A stretch of 64,000 nt of DNA from Bacteroidota bacterium (GTDB taxonomy: Bacteria > Bacteroidota > Bacteroidia > Bacteroidales > VadinHA17): contig JAKPOU010000068.1 in NCBI GenBank assembly GCA_029547705.1, positions 142,036-206,035 on the forward strand. Direction: 5' to 3'. Below, in pieces: positions 8,983-17,941 of this stretch. The first letter of the stretch is position 1. Each line of letters starts with the position of its first letter. Under the pieces are notes generated by a model. The model was not told the DNA's origin, did not search any database, and was given only the letters and a program-made list of their open reading frames with translations. Both the position numbers and the translations under genes were made by a program.

Positions 8983-9915
8983 TCATCGGCTGATGTGTTG
9001 ATAAATTTCCCGGTCATCCCCCCTGAAACTGAATTTAACGATTGTGGCTGCCTTGCCTTTTCCTTCATTGGAAATGAACATATCTCCGTTTTTCATGAAG
9101 CTTATTCCTTCCGGCTGCCTGAACAGATTTTTGTCAAGCTGTTCCATGAATACAATATTCCCCTTTCTGTCAAAGACAAAGAGAATACTTTCCGGACCTG
9201 AAATGACAAACAAGTTCCCCGTCACCGGGTGAATTCCTATTGCAGATGTTCTGAAATGTATGTCAGGGACGGGACTGACGGTTCCCTTCTTACTTTTCAC
9301 AGGCACCCTGATTTTATTGTCCAGGGCATATTTCCTGATTTCTGCCATACTGAATCTGAAAACAGGCTCAGACTGCATTTTTTTATCCGTCAGGTCAAAA
9401 GAATAAATCAGCCTGAAATCAGAACAGGGAGAATCCTTTTTCGGAACTTCCTTGGGTGCAACAAGAAGCCTGTTGTTTTTCTGATCATGGCAGAGCCCTT
9501 CATTATCTTTCCAGGGAATATTTGTTTTATAAATGGTTCTCTTAAACTTATCTTTATCGTAGTCAGCAATTTCAGTGAGCATTCCATCACTGCGCAGGAG
9601 GTAAATTGTCCTGCCGACCCTGGCTATCCCTTCATAATCACCTTTATGACCGCTAAAGATCTGCCTTGTTATCTGGTTTTTGCTGATGTCGTAGATATAA
9701 ACCGCTTCATGTTCATCTTCAACACAGGCTATTGTTGAGCCATCAAGGACGGCGATTCCCGAGATCTCCAGAAGGACCGGAGGCAGAATATAAACCTTGT
9801 CAGGAGCAGAGAGATCATATCCCGGATCTGATCTTCCTTCAGCTGATTTATTACCGGTCTGTGCATCTGTCATCAGGGGATATATTATAAGGAATATCAG
9901 AAGAAGCTGTTTCAT
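8983..9915 (-). CDS. Secreted beta-propeller protein, SdiA-regulated domain-like
   Basis: A 310-residue protein with an N-terminal signal peptide (LLLIFLIIYPLMTDA). The body consists of repeated beta-blade motifs such as LEISGIAVLDG, DYEGIARVG, DNEGLCHD and QPEGISFMKNG. The spaced acidic/EG pattern is that of the SdiA-regulated/YjiK-like six-bladed propeller. Such proteins are periplasmic or surface-attached and their ligands are unknown. It is first in a two-gene unit with DUF4956. Confidence 0.8.
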   Translation of the reverse strand: MKQLLLIFLIIYPLMTDAQTGNKSAEGRSDPGYDLSAPDKVYILPPVLLEISGIAVLDGSTIACVEDEHEAVYIYDISKNQITRQIFSGHKGDYEGIARVGRTIYLLRSDGMLTEIADYDKDKFKRTIYKTNIPWKDNEGLCHDQKNNRLLVAPKEVPKKDSPCSDFRLIYSFDLTDKKMQSEPVFRFSMAEIRKYALDNKIRVPVKSKKGTVSPVPDIHFRTSAIGIHPVTGNLFVISGPESILFVFDRKGNIVFMEQLDKNLFRQPEGISFMKNGDMFISNEGKGKAATIVKFSFRGDDREIYQHISR

Positions 9916-10370
9916 GTTGAATTATTAGTTACTGGCCGGCATACAGATGCAAAATAACAATTAATCGGGGAACAACAGAAAAATATTGATTATGAAGTAT
10001 GATCATCAGGCATTTCAGGTATCGGATATTGACAGTTCAATTGATTTTTACGTGAATAAACTTGGATTCAGGCTTTGTTCAAAGGAAACGGATAATAATA
10101 TACTGGAGTTTATTCAGCGATATAATAAAAAGTGATATCAGCCGGCAAGCAGGATCTGGCTGCCTGTCTCCATACAGCTTCAATTCATAAAGGAAGGGGC
10201 GTTACATTACTGACTTCTCTCTCAGAACTTCTGTATTCTTTAACATGTATTCTGTAACATGTAATCTCGAATATATATTCTGTAATTTGCCTGATTTTTA
10301 TTTGTTCCGATTTTTTTTTCTTCCGAAATTTGGTTATACATATACTCATTTACAGGCAAATATTAATCCC
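9916..10370. other. Intergenic region containing only the VOC remnant
   Basis: Apart from the 47-codon VOC fragment nothing codes convincingly. The A/T-rich stretch at 10230-10360 before the FISUMP gene probably holds its promoter, but no clear TAnnTTTG box with a -33 partner was found. Confidence 0.4.
9992..10135 (+). pseudogene. Truncated glyoxalase/VOC-family protein
   Basis: 47 codons encode the first beta-alpha-beta unit of a vicinal-oxygen-chelate protein: DHQAFQVSDIDSSIDFY, then LGFRLCSKETDN. Normal VOC domains are 110-130 residues. Here the frame stops after EFIQRYNKK, and no continuation is found in the following 200 bp. The possible metal-ligand His in DHQAF is kept but the partner half is gone. 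Most likely a 3'-deleted remnant. Confidence 0.6.
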
Positions 10371-12098
10371 ATGAAAAAGCTTATTATTATCCTGATAATG
10401 GCTTTTGCCATATCAGGCTTTTCTCAGGCGCCTCAGAAACTAAGTTACCAGGCAGTTATCCGTAATACCGATAATACACTTGTTACAAACCAGATCATTG
10501 GAATGAGAATCAGTATTTTAAAAGGTTCTGCCTCCGGAACATCAGTTTACATGGAAACACATACTCCCCGCTCAAATGCAAACGGACTTGCTGTAGTGGA
10601 AATTGGAGGTGGAACAGTTATTTCCGGAACATTTTCATCAATAGACTGGTCTGCCGGTCCTTATTACCTTAAGACCGAAACAGATCCTGCGGGTGGGACA
10701 AATTATTCCATTTCAGGAACAAGTCAGCTGTTGAGTGTTCCTTATGCTTTATATTCCGGTAAAGCAGAAAATGCGGCAACTAAAGAAGATATGGACAGAT
10801 TGCGGCAGAGGATGATAAATATTGAAGAATTGTATTATGGTCAGCTTCCTCCGCCTTCAGAAGGTCTGAAAGCTTTTTACCCTTTCAGGGGGAATACCAA
10901 CGATTTCAGCGGGAACGGCTGGGACGGAACGGTCCACGGTGCCACGCTGACCAGCGACAGGTTCGGGAAAGCGGATAATGCTTATCATTTCACCGGAACC
11001 ACAAATATTACCACTCAGTACCCCGGAGTCTCCGGGAACGGAGACCGCTCAATTTCATTCTGGGTAAGGATCCCTGCCGGTGAAGCCGGAGGAAGCACCT
11101 GCTTCTACGGATCAACCTCGAACGGAGCATTCTTTAATCCGGGGGTTTTTGCCCAGGCGGCCCCGCATGTTCATCTTGATATCAGTAATGCATATCTGGA
11201 TTGTGCTGCACCAAATGCAGCCGACGGGAAATGGCATCACTTTGTTTTTGTTTTTTCTGCCACTCTTGGTACAACCCTTAACGGAGTCAGGGTTTATTAT
11301 GACGGAAATCTTCTTACAGGATACACGGGTAACAATTTTAACACATATACGATCAATACAGGTACAGCCACAAAATTTACGATCGGAGGGAAAACCGGGG
11401 CAACATCACAGATGTCAATTGATGATCTTAGATTTTATGACCGGGTTCTGGACGATTCCGAGATAATGCTGCTTTTTTACGAAAGTGAATCCGGCGGGAC
11501 AGCTTTTGTCAACGATTCTGACGGAAATTCCTATAAGGTTGTTAAGATCGGCGATCAGGTATGGATGGCAGAAAACCTCAGGACAACGAGGTATAATGAC
11601 GGAACGGCTATACCTTTGGTTACAGATCCCACAGACTTTATAAACCTGACAACACCTGCATATTGCTGGAGCAATAATGATATAGGGAATAAACCGGTTT
11701 ACGGGGCATTATATGTCTGGTATACCGTCAAGACCGGTATACTGTGTCCTTCCGGATGGCATGTACCCACAGATGCTGAATGGACAATACTTGAGAATCA
11801 TCTTGGAGGTATTGCTGTTGCCGGGGGTAAAATGAAGGAAACCGGGACTGAGCACTGGCTTGCTCCCAATACTGATGCAACCAATGAGTCAGAATTTAAT
11901 GCACGCCCCGGAGGCTGGCGTGATGGTCTGAGCGGAGGATTTTTACCTCCCGGACAAGTCAGTATGTGGTGGACATCTCAGGAAACTTACCCTGACAGGC
12001 CATACTGGCGTGAATTATACTACAATTCAGGAACAATATTTCCAAAAAGCGGTGGTGATCCAAGCTACGCAATGTCGATACGGTGCGTAAAAGACTGA
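10371..12098 (+). CDS. Secreted LamG/FISUMP-domain protein
   Basis: A 575-residue protein. The start chosen is the ATG at 10371 because it is followed directly by a signal peptide (KKLIIILIMAFAISGFSQ); the frame is open further upstream but codes nothing signal-like. Residues about 20-145 form the N-terminal beta domain common to many Bacteroidota surface proteins (KLSYQAVIRN). A LamG/concanavalin-like domain follows from about 165 to 365 (FYPFRGNTNDFSGNGWDG). A FISUMP domain runs from about 380 to the end (DGNSYKVVKIGDQVWMAENL, CPSGWHVPTDAEW, SIRCVKD). I infer a cell-surface glycan-binding or adhesion protein. No T9SS sorting tail is present, since FISUMP ends the protein. Confidence 0.88.
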   Translation: MKKLIIILIMAFAISGFSQAPQKLSYQAVIRNTDNTLVTNQIIGMRISILKGSASGTSVYMETHTPRSNANGLAVVEIGGGTVISGTFSSIDWSAGPYYLKTETDPAGGTNYSISGTSQLLSVPYALYSGKAENAATKEDMDRLRQRMINIEELYYGQLPPPSEGLKAFYPFRGNTNDFSGNGWDGTVHGATLTSDRFGKADNAYHFTGTTNITTQYPGVSGNGDRSISFWVRIPAGEAGGSTCFYGSTSNGAFFNPGVFAQAAPHVHLDISNAYLDCAAPNAADGKWHHFVFVFSATLGTTLNGVRVYYDGNLLTGYTGNNFNTYTINTGTATKFTIGGKTGATSQMSIDDLRFYDRVLDDSEIMLLFYESESGGTAFVNDSDGNSYKVVKIGDQVWMAENLRTTRYNDGTAIPLVTDPTDFINLTTPAYCWSNNDIGNKPVYGALYVWYTVKTGILCPSGWHVPTDAEWTILENHLGGIAVAGGKMKETGTEHWLAPNTDATNESEFNARPGGWRDGLSGGFLPPGQVSMWWTSQETYPDRPYWRELYYNSGTIFPKSGGDPSYAMSIRCVKD

Positions 12099-12102
12099 GT
12101 GA

Positions 12103-12300
12103 TTAGGATATATTGCCGAAGAATTTGAAGAGGCAGGATTAAAAAACCTGCTGGTTTATGAGAACGGGAAACCTGTTTCACTGAGGTATGATCTGATAGG
12201 TGTTTACAACCTTGAAATCATTAAAGAACTTAAGAAACATATTGAATATCCGACCTGGCTGATCTCAGAAAAGACTTTGATAATTTTAAAGGAGACAAGA
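12103..12300 (+). pseudogene. Remnant of a peptidase S74 (intramolecular chaperone) tail domain
   Basis: Five bases after the FISUMP stop a frame encodes LGYIAEEFEEAGLKNLLVYE followed by RYDLIGVYNLEIIKELKK. This is the typical end of an S74/endosialidase-type chaperone domain, found on phage tail spikes and on long secreted Bacteroidota proteins. There is no start codon and an in-frame TGA lies directly upstream, so only the last 60 or so codons survive. It may be the tail of an older gene replaced or truncated by the FISUMP protein. Confidence 0.6.
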
Positions 12301-12352
12301 GATCCCGTGAATCTGAATCTTCACGAAAATGATCATCCGGATCACCTGTCAG

Positions 12353-14641
12353 TTACCACAATTTTGGTTTCGGCCCCATTTCAAAGATCAGGGTACCCCC
12401 TTTCACGATCTCTGAATGATCAAACCAGGGTTTCTCAAGTGGTTTTCCATTCAGGATCACAGATTGTATATATTTGTTTTCCTTTGAATTGTTCCGGGTC
12501 TCAATAATGAATTTGTCAGCCTTATAATATTTCTTGTCGAGACTAACTGTTATTCTGTCAAATACGGGGCTTCCTATTGAAAAAATATTATTTCCGGGTG
12601 TGACGGGATAAAATCCCATAGCACTGAAAACGAACCATGCAGACATTTGTCCCATATCCTCATTTCCGCAAAGACCATCCGGTCCGGAATGATAAAGATT
12701 ATCCATGACATGTCTGATAAGCTCCTGAGTACGCCAGGGAGCTCCGGCGTGATCATAGAGATAAATTGTATGATGGGAAGGTTCATTTCCATGAGCATAC
12801 TGTCCGATCAATCCTGTGACATCTGATACGGTACTCTGAATTTCGGAGCTCATTGTAAAGAGGGTATCGAGTTTGGCGATGAATTTCTGAGGTCCGCCTT
12901 CCAGGCTTATCAGTCCGTCTATATCATGAGGTACAAACCAGGTATATTGCCATGCATTGGCTTCGGTATAATGGCGTTCCCTTCCCTGTCCGATGAATGT
13001 GGGATTAAAAGGATCAAGCCATTTGCCGGTACTGTCCTTCGGACGGGCCAGACCTGTTGAAGGATCAAAGAGGTTTTTGTAGCAGGAAGACCGATCCATA
13101 AAGAATTTGTAATCATCAGTAAAGCCGAGAGCCTTTGCCAGTTGCGCGACACACCAGTCGTTATAGGCATATTCCAGTGTACGGGAAACCGATTCTCTTT
13201 CCTTGTCATAGGGAATGTATCCGAATCTTTTATAATACTCCAGTCCCACACGGCCTCTTGACCTGTGTCCGACAGGTTTTTCCATTGCATTTTTACGGAC
13301 GGCTTCATAAGCTTTTCCGGCATCGAAATCGCGGATACCTTTCATATACGCATCTGTGATAGATGCTGCCGGATGATCGCCTATCATATCATTTGTGTAG
13401 CAATTGCCAAACTGCTGGGGAGTCGGAAGCCACCCGCCCTGTTCATACTGTGATAACATTGTCCGGATCGCGTCTTTAATGATCTCAGGTTTTATAAGCG
13501 CCAGAAGGGGCATTTCGGCCCTGAATGTATCCCAGAGGGAGAAGTCGCTGTGATAGGTAAAACCTTTGGCTGTATGAACCTCTTCGTCCAGTCCGGTGTA
13601 TTTTCCGTCAGAGTCCCCGAAAATTGAAGGGAACAATAGTGAATGGTACAGAGCGGAATAAAATGTGACCAGTCTGTCCTGGTTCCATGTCCCGTCATTC
13701 TGTGTGATGAATTCAGCTTTGATCCTGCCCAGTTCCCTGTTCCATTTCTCACCTGCTTCTTTTTTTACACGGTTAAAATTCCAGCCGGGATTCTCCTCTC
13801 GTAGATTCAGGCGCGCCTGATCGATACTTGTATATGATATTCCGACTTTAACCATGATCTCTTCATCACCAGAAGTGTTATAATTGACAAAGGCCCCGAT
13901 ATTATAACCGGATTCTTCCTGTGAATCCTTTTTTATATCCCGGCCTTTCCATGTTCCATATGATTCAAATGGTTTACTGAACTCTGCACAGAAATATACA
14001 GTATGGCTCTTTACAAATCCGATTGATGTTCTGAAGCCTTCAATTTCCCTGTCATTTAATATTCTTACCATTGCATTCGTACAGGAATCCCTTATACCAT
14101 GTTTCAGGTCGATGATTATATGTGAGGATCCGGATTCCGGGAAAGTATATCTGTGAAACCCGGTCCTTGGTGTGACAGTTAATTCTGCCCTGATATCATA
14201 ATCTTTTAATGTTACGGCATAATATCCCGGTTCTGCTTCTTCTTCATTATGGGAAAAACGTGATCTGTATCCTTCGCCGGGATTGTTTTTACTGCCGGGA
14301 ATTATTTTAAGTTCTCCTGTAGCCGGCATTAAAAGAATATCACCCCAGTCCCCCGCGCCCATTCCGCTCCTGTGAAGATGGCTGAATCCCATAACGGAAC
14401 TGTCACTGTAGTGATAGCCCGAGCACCAGTCCCAGCCCTGAACATCAGTATCAGGACTTAACTGGACCATACCTGCAGGTAAAGCTGCTCCCGGGAATGT
14501 ATGACCATGATAATCCGTTCCGATAAAGGGATTTACATAATCAGCCGGACTGTTGGTATCTGAACCACATCCGGCAAGTAAGACTGTAAAGATTAACGAT
14601 ATAACACAAAACGGAAGTTTTATTTTCTTATTCATTTTCAA
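12353..14641 (-). CDS. GH92 alpha-mannosidase lipoprotein
   Basis: A 762-residue exported glycosidase with lipobox LLAGC (C25). The N-terminal beta-sandwich begins with the GH92 opening DYVNPFIGTDYHGHTFPGA. The (alpha/alpha)6 catalytic part carries the signatures GNEDMGQMSAWFVFSAMGFY and TFRAEMPLLALI. GH92 enzymes are calcium-dependent inverting exo-alpha-mannosidases, mostly alpha-1,2, acting on N-glycans or yeast mannan. It is the last gene of the minus-strand run DUF1080-MFS-UroD-GH92. Its start codon overlaps the stop of a leftover MFS tail, an old coupling. Confidence 0.95.
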   Translation of the reverse strand: MKMNKKIKLPFCVISLIFTVLLAGCGSDTNSPADYVNPFIGTDYHGHTFPGAALPAGMVQLSPDTDVQGWDWCSGYHYSDSSVMGFSHLHRSGMGAGDWGDILLMPATGELKIIPGSKNNPGEGYRSRFSHNEEEAEPGYYAVTLKDYDIRAELTVTPRTGFHRYTFPESGSSHIIIDLKHGIRDSCTNAMVRILNDREIEGFRTSIGFVKSHTVYFCAEFSKPFESYGTWKGRDIKKDSQEESGYNIGAFVNYNTSGDEEIMVKVGISYTSIDQARLNLREENPGWNFNRVKKEAGEKWNRELGRIKAEFITQNDGTWNQDRLVTFYSALYHSLLFPSIFGDSDGKYTGLDEEVHTAKGFTYHSDFSLWDTFRAEMPLLALIKPEIIKDAIRTMLSQYEQGGWLPTPQQFGNCYTNDMIGDHPAASITDAYMKGIRDFDAGKAYEAVRKNAMEKPVGHRSRGRVGLEYYKRFGYIPYDKERESVSRTLEYAYNDWCVAQLAKALGFTDDYKFFMDRSSCYKNLFDPSTGLARPKDSTGKWLDPFNPTFIGQGRERHYTEANAWQYTWFVPHDIDGLISLEGGPQKFIAKLDTLFTMSSEIQSTVSDVTGLIGQYAHGNEPSHHTIYLYDHAGAPWRTQELIRHVMDNLYHSGPDGLCGNEDMGQMSAWFVFSAMGFYPVTPGNNIFSIGSPVFDRITVSLDKKYYKADKFIIETRNNSKENKYIQSVILNGKPLEKPWFDHSEIVKGGTLIFEMGPKPKLW

Positions 14642-14745
14642 GATTTTTGATACGTCCTATCAACAATGAAATCACCAGTAACACTCCTGCAATAGCGGCA
14701 GCAACCACCAGGCTCTGCTGCACAGGAAATAATGCAGATGCGGAT
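14634..14745 (-). pseudogene. Duplicated C-terminal tail of the MFS transporter
   Basis: Between the UroD-like stop and the GH92 start, the minus strand encodes VQQSLVVAAAIAGVLLVI, then SLLIGRI and a stop. This is nearly the same as the last helix of the MFS gene at 15839 (VQQSLVVAAVIAGVLFVI). By eye the DNA matches at about 63 of 74 bases (14650-14723 against 15854-15927). Its TAA overlaps the GH92 ATG. It is a fragment, with no start or body. Confidence 0.85.
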
Positions 14746-14749
14746 CAAA

Positions 14750-15832
14750 TCATTTTCTGAAATTGTGAGCTGCATCTATTGCTGCCCTGAGATTGGCCAC
14801 GGGGGTTTTGCTGTCGACTGTGCAATCCGCTCCCAGGATGAAATTATCCGGCGCATCCTTAAGTACCTTAATTGCAGCATTTCTGGCATCTTCTGCCGAA
14901 CCGGAAGAAATAACCCCGAGCCTGTCAATCCCGCCCATTACCGGACGCCTGAAGATTTCCGATGCAAGCTTGAGGGATAAAGGTTTGTGATCTGCTTCCA
15001 GCGGGACATTGACAACCTGTCCGGGATAATCCCGGAATCTGGATTCAAATTCTTCATATGTTCCCTCATAGTCACAAATGTGCAATATGTTGAAAGAAGT
15101 CAGTTCCGATACATTTTTATATAGAATCATATCATATGCCTTCACTGTCTTATTGAAAAGCTGCCTGTCCGCTATCCGGTTGGTTTCACCTCCCTGGGTA
15201 CAGGTATAGAAGCCGTCAACCCCGAGACGCACCGCGGCATGCACAAAATTCATGATTGACAGTGTAATGTTTTCCATGCCTCTGATTACTGATTCTGCAT
15301 CCTGGTAAACATGTTTTACAAGAATATCAACAGGCACAGCCTGTTTGGCCATCTGGAAAGGTGAATAAAGTGTCTGTATCACAAGAGCCTCAGACTTGAG
15401 CTCCCGGATTAAATTCCTGAGCAGATACAATGAAGGTTCAAACCATTTTTCAGTAAGGATCGGAATTTTCGACCAGTCTTCCGGTTTTTGTATTGTCTTA
15501 TCCCGTGAAAACCCCTGTTCATCAAACTGGATCTTGACAAAATCCATTCCTGTTGCCCTGAAATAATCTGTATGGGCCTTTATGGCAGCATCCCCTCTAA
15601 CACCGAAATGCATAAAGAACCCTGCAGGAATGTATGACGGAACTTTTGATAAATCAAGGACCTCCATCACCAGATCTCTTTTGGAGCGTCCGGATAATGA
15701 GGGTATTATTGCAGGGCTTCCGGCAAATATGTTTCTGCCGCCATTTGCCCTCAGTTGTTTCATTCCGCTCATGGCCCCGAAAGAAACCAGACCGGTTTTA
15801 ACTAAAAACTCTCTTCTTGATGTCTTTTTCAT
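14750..15832 (-). CDS. Exported uroporphyrinogen decarboxylase-like protein
   Basis: A 360-residue TIM-barrel protein of the UroD/MtaA superfamily with a twin-arginine leader (TSRREFLVKTG, R6-R7) and a hydrophobic stretch, so it is probably exported by Tat. The barrel contains the strands GMDFVKIQFDEQ, DGFYTCTQGG and LHICDYEGTYEEF. It ends GGIDRLGVISSG, VKDAPDNFILGADC, as in the family. True HemE enzymes are cytosolic, so heme synthesis is unlikely. Relatives with leaders sit in sugar-catabolic clusters with no assigned reaction. It is 6 bp from the MFS gene and is probably translated with it. Confidence 0.8.
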   Translation of the reverse strand: MKKTSRREFLVKTGLVSFGAMSGMKQLRANGGRNIFAGSPAIIPSLSGRSKRDLVMEVLDLSKVPSYIPAGFFMHFGVRGDAAIKAHTDYFRATGMDFVKIQFDEQGFSRDKTIQKPEDWSKIPILTEKWFEPSLYLLRNLIRELKSEALVIQTLYSPFQMAKQAVPVDILVKHVYQDAESVIRGMENITLSIMNFVHAAVRLGVDGFYTCTQGGETNRIADRQLFNKTVKAYDMILYKNVSELTSFNILHICDYEGTYEEFESRFRDYPGQVVNVPLEADHKPLSLKLASEIFRRPVMGGIDRLGVISSGSAEDARNAAIKVLKDAPDNFILGADCTVDSKTPVANLRAAIDAAHNFRK

Positions 15833-15838
15833 CTGTCT

Positions 15839-17011
15839 CTAATTTGATTTGTTAACCCGTCCTATCAACAGAGAAATAACAAACAACACTCCTGCAATAA
15901 CGGCAGCGACTACCAGGCTCTGCTGCACCGTTGATTCCGTGCTCAGATTGCCTATGATTTTAGGTACAAAAGTTCCGCCCAGCAGGCCTATTGCAAAAAC
16001 TATCCCGAAAATACTGCCATACAGGCCCGGTTCAAACCTGGAAAAGGTGACACCCACGATGGTCGGGAATATTGGTGCAAATGAAATACCCGCAAGGATT
16101 ACTGCGATAATTCCGACTGCCGAACTCCGGGCAATTATCATCAGAACAATGGAGATAATTGCAAGCACTGTTGAAAAGACGATCACTTTTGTACCTATTG
16201 CTGTCAGGTTTCTGACTGATGCAGTAAGAAACCTTCCGGCCATCATTGCCACGCCGAAAAGGCTCAGAACCAGTCCTGCACTGGCAGTTGCATCGGTTGC
16301 GGAACCGGCACTGAAGAGTTCTTCCATCAGCTTTTTGATCCATGTGGACACTGACGATTCAAGGGAGGTATAGCAGAACATTCCAAGCGCTGCAACTATT
16401 ATGGCAGGTTTTGAAAGCAGTCTGACAGCCATGGTGAATCTGAAACCGGTTTTAACTTCAGGGAAGGTGGTAAAGACGGCAAATACAAGAAAGACAAGAC
16501 AAAGTACGGCTAATACAATCAGGGCCGTATGATAGCTCAAACCCAGGCTTTTAATGATAAATACCACCAGCAGGGGAGTCAGGATATATCCCAGGCCGAA
16601 AAAGCCGTTCCCGAAATTGCTTGCACGGGCGGGATCTTTCCCCTGAAAAAGGACCACCGGGATAAGGGTGTTTCCTACAGTATTGACTGACATGGCTCCC
16701 ATTCCCAGAATAACACAGGCTGTCAGGGCAAGCGGAAAGGTATTGGCAATGGAAAGGATAAGCATACTGAGACTTGTTGCCGAGAAACCAAATATGGCAA
16801 CAGGCTTGTGACCGATCTTATCTACCAGGGGACCGGCAATCAGCTGGACAAAGAAGCTGGTGAGAAACAGGGCCAGCACCAGGGTACCGAACCTGCCGGA
16901 ATCAATTTTAAGAGCATCCATCAGTTCAATTGAAACCGAACCCAGGATAATGAGACATATCGCCAATGTGAATACTGCCATAAGCGCTACAGCCGCTGTC
17001 GTTTTTTTCAT
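15839..17011 (-). CDS. MFS transporter
   Basis: A 390-residue major facilitator with 12 predicted transmembrane helices. The loop 2-3 signature is GPLVDKIGHKPV (residues about 59-70). It belongs to the sugar/anion MFS type often found in carbohydrate clusters. The substrate is likely a sugar or sugar acid released by neighbouring enzymes, an inference from context. It is second in the operon, 42 bp after the DUF1080 gene. The last helix is duplicated downstream. Confidence 0.88.
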   Translation of the reverse strand: MKKTTAAVALMAVFTLAICLIILGSVSIELMDALKIDSGRFGTLVLALFLTSFFVQLIAGPLVDKIGHKPVAIFGFSATSLSMLILSIANTFPLALTACVILGMGAMSVNTVGNTLIPVVLFQGKDPARASNFGNGFFGLGYILTPLLVVFIIKSLGLSYHTALIVLAVLCLVFLVFAVFTTFPEVKTGFRFTMAVRLLSKPAIIVAALGMFCYTSLESSVSTWIKKLMEELFSAGSATDATASAGLVLSLFGVAMMAGRFLTASVRNLTAIGTKVIVFSTVLAIISIVLMIIARSSAVGIIAVILAGISFAPIFPTIVGVTFSRFEPGLYGSIFGIVFAIGLLGGTFVPKIIGNLSTESTVQQSLVVAAVIAGVLFVISLLIGRVNKSN

Positions 17012-17053
17012 GGTTTTCCGCGATAAAAAAAAATTATTTTATGAATTTATTTG

Positions 17054-17710
17054 TCATGGCAACGGCTTTACCTGAATATTTTTAAAGTAAACCGTACTTT
17101 TTGGATCATGTCCCTGGAGACAGAAAGTCCCGCTTGCTATTTTCCTTCCCGGATGCCCTTTATAATTTACTTCAGCCGGTTCAGTGTAATCAACGACCGT
17201 CTGATTGTTGAGCTTGACAACTATATTCTTGTCCTTTACAATAATATGCATGTTAAACCATTCATTATCCTTCACAGGCACTTCCTTCAGATCCTGAACA
17301 TCATATAACCCCCCGGTCCTTTTCCAATCGGTATGCGAGTTGTTAACCTGAACCTCGTAGCCTTTATCCGGGAAGCCTGTTGCCTGGTATTCAGTGTGAA
17401 AATAAATACCGGAATTAGATCCCGGCTCTGTCATCACATCAGCCTTGAATTCGAAGTTCTTGAAATTATGATTCATAACCGGGCCGGTATAAAACAGGTG
17501 ACTACGGTTACCATGTACTACAATAATTCCGTCTTTAACTGAAAAGGTCCCTTCTTTCTCGCTGAATGTCCAGTTATTAAGTGTTTTCCCGTCAAAGAGG
17601 GTATACCATCCGCGCCTGGCTCTCTGATCGGAATGGGGCTCATCAGTTTTTTGTGCTCCATAACTGTTCAGGCACATAAGGATTAGCGTTAAAAGGATTG
17701 GTGTTTTCAT
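17054..17710 (-). CDS. DUF1080 (3-keto-disaccharide hydrolase domain) secreted protein
   Basis: A 218-residue protein with a signal peptide (ILLTLILMCLNSYGA) and one concanavalin-like DUF1080 domain. Typical motifs are WYTLFDGKTLNNWTF, FEFKADVMTEPGSNSGIYF and VYFKNIQVKPLP. DUF1080 proteins are beta-jelly-roll glycoside hydrolases or lyases acting on 3-keto-glycosides. It is first gene of the minus-strand operon and is preceded by a strong Bacteroidota promoter match at 17742-17773. It fits with the Gfo/Idh/MocA oxidoreductase facing it at 19.5 kb. Confidence 0.9.
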   Translation of the reverse strand: MKTPILLTLILMCLNSYGAQKTDEPHSDQRARRGWYTLFDGKTLNNWTFSEKEGTFSVKDGIIVVHGNRSHLFYTGPVMNHNFKNFEFKADVMTEPGSNSGIYFHTEYQATGFPDKGYEVQVNNSHTDWKRTGGLYDVQDLKEVPVKDNEWFNMHIIVKDKNIVVKLNNQTVVDYTEPAEVNYKGHPGRKIASGTFCLQGHDPKSTVYFKNIQVKPLP

Positions 17711-17741
17711 CTGGGTAAAGTTAAATTTTTAATGTCATTAA

Positions 17742-17773
17742 CAAATGTATTCATTAAAGGTCAAATTAACAAA
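17742..17773 (-). promoter_or_regulatory. Bacteroidota-type promoter for the DUF1080 operon
   Basis: On the minus strand TTTG (17773-17770) is followed after exactly 20 nt by TACATTTG (17749-17742). This fits the -33 TTTG / -7 TAnnTTTG pattern of the Bacteroidota housekeeping sigma factor. The predicted start lies about 25 nt before the ATG at 17710. Confidence 0.65.
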
Positions 17774-17941
17774 TCTGTCCGCTTTCTGATCACGCATTCT
17801 ATCTGTTTGTTATTCAGTTATATACAATGGCGATTTGGCTCAGTCATCTCAATCCGGCAGAAATATATTCCTAAAACTTTTAATGATAAACAGATCATTA
17901 AGTTTAAGAAAAATGCTAAATTGACAAATAAATAATTTTCA

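Noticed and set aside
9229..9738. 169-residue plus-strand frame
   Set aside because: It overlaps the beta-propeller gene on the opposite strand and has no family features.
10371..12098. Diversity-generating retroelement target protein
   Set aside because: The C-terminal FISUMP fold resembles some variable proteins, but there is no reverse transcriptase or template repeat within the window.
15849..16373. 174-residue plus-strand frame
   Set aside because: It is antisense to the MFS gene. The Thr/Ile-rich composition reflects the reverse complement of hydrophobic codons.
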